The notes under the pieces were generated by a model. It searched no databases. It worked only from the letters and a program-made list of their open reading frames with translations, and was not told the origin of the DNA. From NCBI GenBank assembly GCA_021817755.1, contig JAKAGC010000234.1, positions 1 through 6,543 of the forward strand: 6,543 nt of DNA. The letters are read 5' to 3'. How positions within the stretch are numbered: the stretch's first letter is position 1; the number at the start of each line of letters is the position of its first letter. Source of the stretch: Acidobacteriota bacterium (lineage in GTDB: Bacteria > Acidobacteriota > Aminicenantia > UBA2199). The translations under genes were made by a program, and so were the position numbers. This document shows positions 1 to 6,543 of the stretch, in pieces.

Positions 1-2835
1 TGGGACCTGTTGGAACTTATAAAAACCGATTTCCCCTACAGCAGGATCATTATTTGAAAGGGTAGACAATACAGTAGTTCCGACTTTTAAACTGACATAA
101 GCGTTTCCTTCCGGTTCCTGCCCATCAACCTTTAATACGCGTCCGGTTACGATACCGGCAGCATGAGCGAATATATCGACAATGGCATGCTGGCCATCAT
201 AAGAGATAGCACCTTCAGCGCTCCCGGAAAGCACAGTACCGGGTTGTAAGGCACTTAAAGTAAAGCTGCCTTCCCCTACTGAATCAAATGCAAAATTACC
301 TCCGATATCGGTTGTTGTAACCATTTCATAAGGGAATTTACCGGAACTTTTCAATGTGACTTCGGCATTTTCAATAACTTCAATACCGGACCCATTGTAA
401 AAAGTACCGGATACTTTACCGCGTCCATCAAGATAAACGTCAACTTGCGATGCAGTGGAATTGGCAGTAAGGGAAGCAGAATTTTTTCCTCTTCTTCCGC
501 TGGCCGGATCGAATACATCAAGAGTATATGAGCCAATAGGAACAAACTCGAATAAGAATGAACCATCATCGGCAGAAGTATAATAACCAGTGGTTTCACC
601 GGTAGTAACGGATACTAGTATAACCTGGGCATTGGGAACAGGCGCTTGAGTGGAGGGGTAAATTACATGGCCGCTTATGGTTCCCCATGGATTAAGGTAG
701 ATATCCATGGATTTCTCTTCTCCATGGTAAAGAATTCCACTGGCACTACCACCGTTTAACCGGGAAGAGTCATAGACAGTAAGCGAGAATTGACCGGCAA
801 ATATATTTTCAAAAGAAAAAACACCATTTACAGGCTGGGTATTAGTGATAATCTGAGTGGGATAACCGATATGGCGTAAAACCATAGTACCGGAAAAGTT
901 GGTCACAGGATTTTTAGCAAAATCCTTAACCAGTACGGATACTTTGCCTTTTCCAGTTAACCGGAGTGTTACAGCCATCGGATTTTCGGTATCTTCGCGA
1001 CTCATATATCCAAAAAGACGTCCTTTATAACCGTTTACCAGGTCTTCCGCTTCGATGGTGAAATCTCCAATGGGAATAAGAGTAAATGTATATTCGCCAT
1101 TGTCATCTGTTTCGACTCCATCGATAGTTATTGAGGAAATAAATTTTAACCGGGCATTTTTTACAGGAGTCACACCATCAACAGAAACGACTTTAACAGT
1201 TACCTTCCCGGTAGGTGTCATTTGAAGTTTAACTGCAACTTCCTGTCCATTGGAGCTAATGGTTCCCGATTTGGCTGCACCCTGGGGATAAAATGCATTA
1301 TGGGCTTTAATGGTAAAGCTTCCCGTATTGACATCGTTAATGGTTAAAAGGCCATCACTATCCGTTTTATAGGTACTTTCTCTTCCCATGAATCCGATAA
1401 AATCTCCGGGTGAATATTCAAATATGGGGTGGTTCAGAGTGACATCGGCCATAACACCTGCTGTATTGTTTGAATTCATTACTTCGAGTTTTATTTTTCC
1501 TTTTCCCCGTAATAAAACATCGCAGGAAGTATTCCGAAGGTTCTGAACAATCGCGTTCGAAACCCCTGCATAGCCTGCTTTAACAACTATAACCATGTAA
1601 TTTCCGACAGGAAGATTGCTAAAGCTATAAGTACCTCTGGGTTGATCGGTTCCGCTGCCGCTGTGTGTGGTTGCGACAATTATATAATTATTATTAGACA
1701 ATAAAACATCGGCATCAGGAAGCAATGAACCATCTATATCTTTAATCAATCCGGTAATACCGCCTATTAAATTTAATGAGAATCTGAATTCCACGAAGGC
1801 TTCTTGTCCTTCATAATAAATATAGGCAGTATTGGAAAGATGATCTCCGGTTGAATTATCATGGGCAATGACAGAGTATTTACCTATAGGTATATTCTCA
1901 AGGGTAAACCGGCCATCGGTTCCTGTAGTCGTATAAAAACCGGTATTGGAAATAAAAACAATGACTCCGGCTCGAGGATCGCCATTATTGGATCGAACTA
2001 TTCCTGAAATTTTTCCGGTCCCCCTCAAAATAACAGTTACAGAAGAAGTTTGATTGGCCTGGACCTGAGTATTTACGGGGGTCTCATAAGATAATGTATC
2101 AGGATTTAGAGCTTTGATAGAGACGGTTCCAATGGGGACTTGCAAAAATTGAAAAGAGCCGCCGGAATCTGTTATGGTATGCATCAGATATAAGCCATCC
2201 TGGGACAATGAGATATCGGTGGAAGCAACGGGAGTTACACCATCATTCTTAAAGACCTGTCCGATAATAGAACCGGTTTGGATTCCTCTTAATGTTATAG
2301 AAATGGGAAGAACTTCTCCAGGGGATGAAAGGGTTGCATCGAAGTTACCTGAAATACTGCCGGATGAAGCATTAATCCTAATTCTTCCGAGTGGAACATC
2401 GGATAATACAAATTCACCTGAGGAATTACAGCGGGCTTCAAAATATTCACCTGGGGTCTGATTTTCAGCAACAGCAGTGACATAAGCACCTGAAGCACGG
2501 GTGAGATCGGGGTTCAGAACGGTTCCTGAAATGGTACCACGCCCTCTCATAATAATATCGATTTCAAGACGTTGGGCATTGGCTCGAACCCTTGCGGTAA
2601 TACGTTCCATTTTACCGGTTCCGGGGTCTACAACGGTTAAATCAAAGGGAGTACTCAACATCCGTACAAAATCGAACTGGTAATTCCCGGAACTATCGGT
2701 TTTGGTAAACGAATAAGTGGCCGCGGAATCCCCCATGGCACTCATTTCCCCATCTTCGATTTCCCGTAGTTGAATGGTAACACCTGAAAGAGGCCTGCTG
2801 TCAGCAGTCAATACTTTACCAAAGACGATCCCACC
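1..2835 (-). repeat. Eleven tandem protein modules of about 88 residues, CarboxypepD_reg/Ig-like (the last cut by the window)
   Basis: The repeats are at the protein level. Approximate residue bounds: R1 878-974, R2 975-1062, R3 1063-1149, R4 1150-1234, R5 1235-1321, R6 1322-1418, R7 1419-1503, R8 1504-1593, R9 1594-1681, R10 1682-1769, R11 1770 onward. Each opens with a G-x-(I/V)-(S/T)-G-x-(V/I)-like strand (GTISGTVLN, GKISGIVRS, GIVTGRVLK). It continues through a pre-proline/alanine strand (for example DGVTPVKNARLKF), a (D/S)G-x-(F/Y)-x-(F/L) strand, and a (V/I)-P-(I/V/L)-G turn, and closes with a V-x-(L/I)-x-L-R-G strand. R1 and R6 are longest at 97 residues. R6, R8 and R10 have lost parts of the consensus (VNTG, IFAG, VGEG at the turn). 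The modules are too diverged at DNA level to be recent duplications. Such domains usually act as rigid spacers or adhesion units. Confidence 0.8.
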
Positions 2836-5466
2836 GGGGGTTTTGATGGTGGCTTTAATCGGCATCTGGGTTACAACAGGAGTAATAAGCTGGCCATCGA
2901 TACTTTTTATATTGGTAACAGTAATATTCTTCTCGACAAACGGAGAAATGGGATTATCGAAACCGACAAGAACAACCCGCCCAGAAGACTGACGGAATGC
3001 GGCATATGTTTCCATCCCATCTATGGAATAGTTTTCAGCTATTTTTGCAGTTTCAGAGGAAATGGCACGATTAAAGAATAATGCCACTACATGTCCGGCT
3101 TTATCTACAGAGCAATCCTGTATAGCTCCTATAAGTTTCAGAGCCGGTTTTACAATTGCTTTTACCGTACCGGTTATTGGAGTGGTGGATCCATTTCCAT
3201 CAAGATCATTGGATAAAACGAAAGATGTATCACTGGGTTTAACAGTTATCCGTGCACGGCTTCCATTTTTGCAGGGGATGGAGGTAAATATAACCTGTCT
3301 GAGATTACCGGATTCATCTGGGACGATTAATGAAAGATCGAACCGGCCATCAGCTTCTCCGGTAACTTCAACGGTATAACCGTTTTGATCGACATTACCT
3401 ATCAGAATGAAATCAGCAGGTGAACCATCCTGAAACTTTAAGGAGTAAAATTCTCCGTAAGGAATATCCCTGACATAATCGGTTCCATTCTTCGATAACG
3501 AATTCAAAAGATAATCCTTAACCGTCAGGTGAGCGTCAGAAGCACTTCCCGAATACGTTCCGGGATTAAGAGCAGCGGAGAAGAAGGGGATCTTATCTGA
3601 ACAATTCCTGGCAAATTCTTCCTGGAAGTCGGTAATGGATTGAGAAACAAGGGAAGTGTTAAATATTTCAGCCTGAGCTTCAGCAAAAGTAATTCCTTTG
3701 GAGGTTGCGCGTCTTAAAATATCGAAATTAATGTCCTGGAACCGGTTTCCAATCCAATCAAGAGCGAGAGATTGAACAGCATTTACAAGAGGATCACCGA
3801 AAGATAGCTGCTGCCCTGCTTCGGCTAATTCTATGACACGTTGTTTTACTACGGCTGCCGTAATCGAAGGCAATCCGGCAGGAATACCGCCAGCAGGTGT
3901 TTTAGCGAGACTGTATGCTTCACCGAGAGCAGATAACGCGGGATTTATCAATTCGGGGGGGAGATTATATGCATAATCCGGTAGTACGAGTGAATCGGGG
4001 GACAAAGGAATACCGCTTTCCCCTACTCCGGTGGTTAGAACAAATTTTCCCTGTAATCCACCATCCATTTCAAGAGCTGTTGCAGTAACCTGACCGGTTT
4101 TCATGGCAATCATTTTGAATATACAATCGACGGATTCACCGGGAAGAATGGTCTCAAATGAAGCCGTTTCGTCGCTAATTAACCGGGCTCCATAGATTCG
4201 GCTGGAAGGCATTGTAAAAGAAACCAAGTTGGCAGGAACAGGAGATGTGTTGGTAAGGGTGACCCTGATATCGTATTTTTCATCAGTTCGAATAACAGAA
4301 GGATGAGCAAAGGAGATGGAAAATTTGGGATTACGAACAATTACGGCGCCGGATGCAGTTCCTTCTATAGGGACATCGCCGGAAGGTAGGCCGGAAAGTG
4401 TTCCATTGAAATCGACTTTCACCACATGGGTTCCCTGCTTAAGTCCTTCTGCCAGGAATTCAGCCATACCGCTAAAGGTAGCGAGAATGATTTCGATATC
4501 GTCAGCAGTTCCTATTTTATTATCAGGTCCCGGACAATGAACCGGAAGCGCAGCACCCATAATATGAGGTGGATTGGTTTCAGCTTCTCGTAAACCATCG
4601 GGAAATGTAATTTTGGCAGATACATCTTTAAGAGTAAGAGGACTCCCGGAGGGAGCATTATTGGAAATAATAAACATAACACTAAAGAATTGATTTAAAA
4701 ATGCGACATCATTATTAAAGATTAACACTCCGGGTATTTTGGGAGATTCGGCTGTACTACCTTCCAATGAAGGTGGAAGCTCCAATTCCGGTATTTCGAG
4801 TACAAAAGGAACTGAACCGCCATTTCCCACAGGGCTTTTCAAATCCGGGCTCGAGCCTGTTCCGCCTAACTCGGGAATATAAGGCTTAGTCCCGGAATAA
4901 ACTACAGGGAATTCGTACTTTACTTCTTTACTTTCAACCATGATGCCTACAGAAAAATTGTAAACAGTAAAGTTTTTGCTGGAAATATTAATCCCTTTTT
5001 CTCGGATTTCTGCGAGAGTCAATGGTCGGGATTCTACTTTGGTAATAATAATGTCCATAACTTCGATGGTAACGCTGGAAGGATTGGCATCGATCATGGG
5101 AACCCCATTCTTTTCCAGGTGGATATTATCCAGGGTATAAGTTCCCTTGGTCAATAATCCGGGAATAGAAAAAGGTTGATTGGGCACAGTCGTCAACGTA
5201 ATAGGTCCGGCAAGACCGGGACCTTGTAGTGTCCCTTTCACCGTCATACCACCAAGTAACTCTGCATTTTCAACGGAAAATTCAGTTGCAACTATGGTTG
5301 GGGTATTAATAGGAACGGTTTGTTGAGAAGGAGTTACATTCAATACCACTCCTTTCACATAAAGCTTACCATCGATGAGCTTTTCCTGGGAATACAATCC
5401 GATCTGTCCTGGATAAAACATTACCAGGATTAGCATCAATACAAATAAGAACTTTTTGGGCATCAT
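1..5466 (-). CDS. Giant secreted multidomain protein with tandem carboxypeptidase-regulatory-like repeats (C-terminus beyond window)
   Basis: The frame is open for 1822 codons from the ATG at 5466 to the left edge with no stop, so the gene is 3'-truncated by the window. I do not recognise a named family for the whole protein. Modules in order: signal peptide (1-26); beta-rich region (about 30-190); Gly/Pro/Ser-rich linker (about 194-245); beta-rich region with a GPDNKIGTADD loop (313-323); CARDB-like beta-sandwich (about 380-465); helical island (503-622); beta-rich domain (about 640-750); DLDGNG loop (754-759); SbsA/Big_5-type Ig-like domain (about 774-868); and eleven or more repeats of about 88 residues (878 onward). 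No catalytic motif or lipobox is visible. ATG 5466 is chosen because a ribosome binding site lies 6 bases upstream and the frame has a stop (5554-5556) upstream with no earlier ATG. ATG 5463 follows immediately and is also possible. The gene lies 92 bases after a secretin gene and is probably in its operon. A surface or exported structural role is inferred. Confidence 0.93.
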   Translation of the reverse strand, partial: MMPKKFLFVLMLILVMFYPGQIGLYSQEKLIDGKLYVKGVVLNVTPSQQTVPINTPTIVATEFSVENAELLGGMTVKGTLQGPGLAGPITLTTVPNQPFSIPGLLTKGTYTLDNIHLEKNGVPMIDANPSSVTIEVMDIIITKVESRPLTLAEIREKGINISSKNFTVYNFSVGIMVESKEVKYEFPVVYSGTKPYIPELGGTGSSPDLKSPVGNGGSVPFVLEIPELELPPSLEGSTAESPKIPGVLIFNNDVAFLNQFFSVMFIISNNAPSGSPLTLKDVSAKITFPDGLREAETNPPHIMGAALPVHCPGPDNKIGTADDIEIILATFSGMAEFLAEGLKQGTHVVKVDFNGTLSGLPSGDVPIEGTASGAVIVRNPKFSISFAHPSVIRTDEKYDIRVTLTNTSPVPANLVSFTMPSSRIYGARLISDETASFETILPGESVDCIFKMIAMKTGQVTATALEMDGGLQGKFVLTTGVGESGIPLSPDSLVLPDYAYNLPPELINPALSALGEAYSLAKTPAGGIPAGLPSITAAVVKQRVIELAEAGQQLSFGDPLVNAVQSLALDWIGNRFQDINFDILRRATSKGITFAEAQAEIFNTSLVSQSITDFQEEFARNCSDKIPFFSAALNPGTYSGSASDAHLTVKDYLLNSLSKNGTDYVRDIPYGEFYSLKFQDGSPADFILIGNVDQNGYTVEVTGEADGRFDLSLIVPDESGNLRQVIFTSIPCKNGSRARITVKPSDTSFVLSNDLDGNGSTTPITGTVKAIVKPALKLIGAIQDCSVDKAGHVVALFFNRAISSETAKIAENYSIDGMETYAAFRQSSGRVVLVGFDNPISPFVEKNITVTNIKSIDGQLITPVVTQMPIKATIKTPGGIVFGKVLTADSRPLSGVTIQLREIEDGEMSAMGDSAATYSFTKTDSSGNYQFDFVRMLSTPFDLTVVDPGTGKMERITARVRANAQRLEIDIIMRGRGTISGTVLNPDLTRASGAYVTAVAENQTPGEYFEARCNSSGEFVLSDVPLGRIRINASSGSISGNFDATLSSPGEVLPISITLRGIQTGSIIGQVFKNDGVTPVASTDISLSQDGLYLMHTITDSGGSFQFLQVPIGTVSIKALNPDTLSYETPVNTQVQANQTSSVTVILRGTGKISGIVRSNNGDPRAGVIVFISNTGFYTTTGTDGRFTLENIPIGKYSVIAHDNSTGDHLSNTAYIYYEGQEAFVEFRFSLNLIGGITGLIKDIDGSLLPDADVLLSNNNYIIVATTHSGSGTDQPRGTYSFSNLPVGNYMVIVVKAGYAGVSNAIVQNLRNTSCDVLLRGKGKIKLEVMNSNNTAGVMADVTLNHPIFEYSPGDFIGFMGRESTYKTDSDGLLTINDVNTGSFTIKAHNAFYPQGAAKSGTISSNGQEVAVKLQMTPTGKVTVKVVSVDGVTPVKNARLKFISSITIDGVETDDNGEYTFTLIPIGDFTIEAEDLVNGYKGRLFGYMSREDTENPMAVTLRLTGKGKVSVLVKDFAKNPVTNFSGTMVLRHIGYPTQIITNTQPVNGVFSFENIFAGQFSLTVYDSSRLNGGSASGILYHGEEKSMDIYLNPWGTISGHVIYPSTQAPVPNAQVILVSVTTGETTGYYTSADDGSFLFEFVPIGSYTLDVFDPASGRRGKNSASLTANSTASQVDVYLDGRGKVSGTFYNGSGIEVIENAEVTLKSSGKFPYEMVTTTDIGGNFAFDSVGEGSFTLSALQPGTVLSGSAEGAISYDGQHAIVDIFAHAAGIVTGRVLKVDGQEPEGNAYVSLKVGTTVLSTLSNNDPAVGEIGFYKFQQVP
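2863..3147 (-). other. SbsA/Big_5-type Ig-like domain in the giant protein (residues about 774-868)
   Basis: The order is typical of this Ig-like family. A first strand (LKLIGAIQDCSVDKAGHVV) precedes ALFFNRAISSETAKIAENY, equivalent to the L.F...pv....a.....y core. Then come SIDGMETYAAFRQSSGRVV, ITVTNIKSIDGQLITP and a closing strand. It lies directly before the repeat array and probably starts the stalk. Confidence 0.6.
3190..3207 (-). other. DLDGNG loop, candidate calcium-binding site (residues 754-759)
   Basis: The sequence SNDLDGNGST contains a D-x-D-G-N-G core, as in EF-hand-like and thrombospondin-type calcium loops. It sits in a short connector between a beta-rich domain and the Ig-like domain. 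Only one copy is present and no flanking helix is obvious, so it is not a dockerin. Calcium stiffening of an interdomain linker is a plausible but unproven role. Confidence 0.4.
3601..3960 (-). other. All-helical island in the giant protein (residues 503-622)
   Basis: About 120 residues depart sharply from the beta-rich character on both sides. They contain amphipathic helix-like segments, for example SITAAVVKQRVIELAEAGQQ, DPLVNAVQSLALDWIGNRF, DILRRATSKGITFAEAQAEI and SITDFQEEFARNC. Glycine is scarce and Ala, Leu, Glu, Gln and Arg dominate. I do not recognise a Pfam family. It could be a coiled or bundled insertion that orients the modules before and after it. No catalytic motif is evident. 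Confidence 0.6.
4072..4329 (-). other. CARDB-like beta-sandwich in the giant protein (residues about 380-465)
   Basis: The stretch from FSISFAHPSVIRTDEKYDI through RVTLTNTSPVPANLVSFTM to ETILPGESVDCIFKMIAMK and GQVTATA has the usual order of CARDB/NEW3-like adhesion modules. These show a V.lTNtSpvpa strand, a LpGesv turn and a closing hydrophobic strand. Such domains are structural spacers or adhesion units on bacterial surfaces. The assignment is by pattern only. Confidence 0.5.
5389..5466 (-). other. Signal peptide of the giant protein (residues 1-26)
   Basis: The N-terminus is MMPKK, then the hydrophobic core FLFVLMLILVMFYPG, then a polar end GLYS before QEKL. The likely cleavage is after Ser26 (L-Y-S|Q), giving a mature N-terminus that starts with Gln. 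There is no Cys, so it is not a lipoprotein signal. This supports Sec export across the inner membrane. The exact cleavage position is inferred. Confidence 0.85.
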
Positions 5467-5558
5467 GGATTTCTCCTTAATTTTGCATATAATTTTTCTA
5501 TTGGGAATTAATCCCTCTACATTTTTACTTGTTTTCCTCGTTTCTTTTGCTTTTTATA
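5467..5558 (-). other. Intergenic gap between the secretin gene and the giant gene
   Basis: This is 92 bases of AT-rich sequence. On the minus strand it is purine-rich just after the secretin stop and ends in the ribosome binding site of the next gene. There is no GC-rich hairpin followed by a T-run on the transcribed strand, so no intrinsic terminator is supported. I see no convincing -35/-10 pair. The same orientation, short gap and lack of a terminator favour co-transcription. Confidence 0.6.
5473..5478 (-). promoter_or_regulatory. Ribosome binding site of the giant gene (AAGGAG)
   Basis: The minus strand reads AAGGAG, a strong match to the anti-Shine-Dalgarno sequence. It lies 6 bases before ATG 5466 and 9 bases before the second in-frame ATG at 5463. 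Both spacings work, so the start codon is ambiguous by one residue. The site confirms that the long frame is translated from here. Confidence 0.85.
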
Positions 5559-6543
5559 TTAATCGGAAATTGAAAGCAAGAGTCCCGCGTGTTTACTTTC
5601 AATCTCTTTCAAATCCGGGTCCATTAATTTAATATTTGAAGGTGATAAAACGGTTTCACCGGTTTTGGTTCCACCTGGAGTTAACCGTAAAACTAACAAT
5701 ATTGTTTCATCCGTTAATTCAAAGGGTTCTTCCATAGAAAGAGTTGCTTTTAATTTCCCGACTGCATTGTCTATGGATTTTAATAACTGGCATTTTACTT
5801 TTTTTTGCTCCAAAATTTCACTTTTACGAATATCCAATAACCGAAGTATTGAAGGATCAAAATTCAAATCAAAACTTACAGCACGTACTGTACCGGTTCC
5901 TTTGATAGTAATTGGTATATCCATTTCATTGTTTTTTTTCAATTCCAGCCCTGGACTTCCCAGGACAATATTCATTACCGGAGTAGCAACAGGGGTTGTA
6001 TCAGTAACAGCAGCAGAGACAGGAGGAGGAACCGAACCGGTTGGTTCGATTTTATTTTCAGTGGATGTAAATGTTGAACTTTCAATTTTCACAGGGACTG
6101 ACTCCGACATAGTTTCCGGTTTAACTTCCTGTTTCACTTCTGAATTGGTATTTGTTTCGCCGATTGTTGAAGAGGATGGCTTAATTTTCTCTTCTTCTTT
6201 TTTGGAAGGAGTCGATGGAGTTGATTTTTGATTATTTTCCGCACCATTTGGATCAGTTTCAGGTTTCAATTTGGCAGGTTTCTCAGAGAGTCCCGGTTTG
6301 TTCATAGTCCCGGACCATATGGGGCTGCTGTCTTCGGGTGTAAAATCCGGAAACCGGACGATACGGGGGGTAAGAGTCATAATGATATCGGTTTGTTCTA
6401 TTTCATTATCATTCCCTGAGAAAATATCCCTTAAAATGGGAATACTTGACACAATAGGAAATCCGCGTATGGATTTCCGTTCGGTATCCCTGAGTAATCC
6501 GGCCAGCATACTGGTTTCATTATCTCTAAGTTCTATGACGGTG
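5559..6543 (-). CDS. gspD: GspD-like secretin, C-terminal part, with a C-terminal cohesin-like domain (5' end beyond window)
   Basis: Secretins form the ring-shaped outer-membrane pore of type II secretion, type IV pilus and related systems. The visible 327 residues begin inside the secretin domain. The signature runs through IELRDNETSMLAGLLRD, then PIVSSIPILRDIF, and ends with IIMTLTPRIV. This matches the family pattern of a GLL/GLI turn, a P-x-L-x-x-I-P-x-L-x-x-L-F segment and a terminal (I/L)xxTPrIV strand. A linker of about 120 residues rich in Pro, Ser, Thr, Lys and Glu follows, then a cohesin-like domain ending in LLLSISD and a TAA at 5559-5561. The Met at 6507-6509 is not the start: the frame stays open to the edge and the upstream residues fit the family. 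The symbol follows common annotation of cohesin-bearing secretins. A PilQ-type or other secretin cannot be excluded without the N-terminal N0/N1 domains. The giant secreted-protein gene starts 92 bases downstream. Confidence 0.9.
   Translation of the reverse strand, partial: TVIELRDNETSMLAGLLRDTERKSIRGFPIVSSIPILRDIFSGNDNEIEQTDIIMTLTPRIVRFPDFTPEDSSPIWSGTMNKPGLSEKPAKLKPETDPNGAENNQKSTPSTPSKKEEEKIKPSSSTIGETNTNSEVKQEVKPETMSESVPVKIESSTFTSTENKIEPTGSVPPPVSAAVTDTTPVATPVMNIVLGSPGLELKKNNEMDIPITIKGTGTVRAVSFDLNFDPSILRLLDIRKSEILEQKKVKCQLLKSIDNAVGKLKATLSMEEPFELTDETILLVLRLTPGGTKTGETVLSPSNIKLMDPDLKEIESKHAGLLLSISD
5562..5975 (-). other. Cohesin-like beta-sandwich domain at the secretin C-terminus
   Basis: About 138 residues have the expected cohesin order. 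An opening strand (MNIVLGSPGLELKKNNE) precedes DIPITIKGTGTVRAVSFDL, then the hallmark FDPSILRLLDI (compare yDpsvLel.dv in cohesins). A central region ends in GKLKATLSM, followed by ETILLVLRLTPGG and a last hydrophobic strand LLLSISD. In cellulosomes cohesins bind dockerins. In secretins from non-cellulosomal bacteria the same fold occurs without a known partner. The fold assignment rests on pattern, and ligand binding is not shown by the sequence. Confidence 0.72.
5976..6338 (-). other. Low-complexity Pro/Ser/Thr/Lys/Glu linker in the secretin
   Basis: About 121 residues separate the secretin domain from the cohesin-like domain. The composition is dominated by P, S, T, E and K, with runs such as STPSTPSKKEEEKIKPSSS and a VPPPVSAAVTDTTPVATPV segment just before the folded domain. 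There are no aromatic clusters or hydrophobic periodicity, so it is probably disordered and extended. It would let the C-terminal domain reach away from the pore. This position corresponds to where other secretins carry a pilotin-binding S-domain. I see no clear S-domain here. Confidence 0.75.
6339..6543 (-). other. Secretin domain, C-terminal end
   Basis: These 68 residues form the last strands of the secretin beta-barrel. Seen directly: the LLAGLL-like turn (here SMLAGLLRD), then RGFPIVSSIPILRDIFSG, a polar stretch (NDNEIEQ) and the strand TDIIMTLTPRIVRFPDF. In characterised GspD proteins this region is the C-terminal part of the double-walled barrel in the outer membrane. Most of the domain, including the gate, lies upstream of the window. 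Confidence 0.88.

Noticed and set aside
351..599. Minus-strand open frame of 82 codons in a different frame
   Set aside because: It is out of frame with, and nested within, repeats R9 and R10 of the giant protein, which is continuous through this stretch. The translation has no family features.
3190..3207. A dockerin in the giant protein to pair with the secretin cohesin
   Set aside because: A dockerin needs two duplicated calcium-loop/helix segments. Only one DLDGNG loop is present, without the flanking helix pattern. The pairing idea is attractive but not supported in the visible part.
2174..3379. Several plus-strand open frames (2174-2461, 2501-2683, 2774-2992, 3062-3379)
   Set aside because: All are antisense to the continuous minus-strand frame with clear repeated domains. 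They are short, overlap nothing recognisable and are expected by chance opposite a biased coding strand.
5503..5515. Small inverted repeat (GGGAATTAATCCC) in the gap as a terminator or operator
   Set aside because: The stem is only four base pairs with an AT-rich centre and no following T-run on the minus strand. This is too weak to call.
5517..5522. ATG followed directly by TAG on the minus strand in the gap, as a start-stop element
   Set aside because: The nearest GAGG is about 13 bases away, too far for good initiation. A lone ATGTAG in AT-rich sequence is expected by chance.
5665..6231. Plus-strand open frame of 188 codons opposite the secretin gene
   Set aside because: It lies entirely antisense to the linker and cohesin-like region, whose minus-strand translation has family motifs. 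Its own translation is Ser/Val/Thr-rich low complexity with no recognisable domain, and I see no ribosome binding site supporting it.
6507..6509. Start of the secretin-cohesin gene at this Met
   Set aside because: The frame is open upstream to the window edge and the preceding residues (TVIELRDNETS) fit the secretin family, so the true start is outside the window.

Overview
The window holds two genes, both on the minus strand and both cut by a window edge. Between them they cover almost every base. No RNA genes, mobile elements, CRISPR arrays or plus-strand genes were found. Base composition is moderate and slightly AT-leaning, about 40-45% GC by eye. A secretin with a C-terminal cohesin-like domain next to a giant secreted protein of carboxypeptidase-regulatory-like repeats points to a diderm bacterium. 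From memory, the secretin-linker-cohesin layout is most familiar from Acidobacteriota and related uncultured phyla such as Aminicenantes. The phylum is an inference and was not tested.

Region 1 (6543 to 5559, minus) is the C-terminal 327 codons of a type II/III secretion-family secretin (GspD-like). It contains the last part of the outer-membrane secretin domain, a low-complexity linker of about 120 residues, and a cohesin-like beta-sandwich at the very C-terminus.

Region 2 (5558 to 5467) is a 92-base gap with a good ribosome binding site but no clear terminator or promoter. The two genes are probably co-transcribed.

Region 3 (5466 to 1, minus) is one uninterrupted reading frame of 1822 codons that runs off the left edge, so the protein is longer still. 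I read it codon by codon through every line and found no stop or frameshift. It has a signal peptide, then about 850 residues of mixed beta-rich modules around an all-helical island. At least eleven tandem modules of about 88 residues follow, resembling CarboxypepD_reg/Ig-like beta-sandwiches. It looks like a long secreted or cell-surface protein with a rod-like stalk.

The arrangement suggests an export pore followed by a large exported protein. The giant protein could be a substrate or surface partner of the secretin, and the cohesin-like domain could be a docking site. That link rests only on adjacency. The protein's C-terminus, where a catalytic, toxin or anchoring domain might lie, is outside the window.
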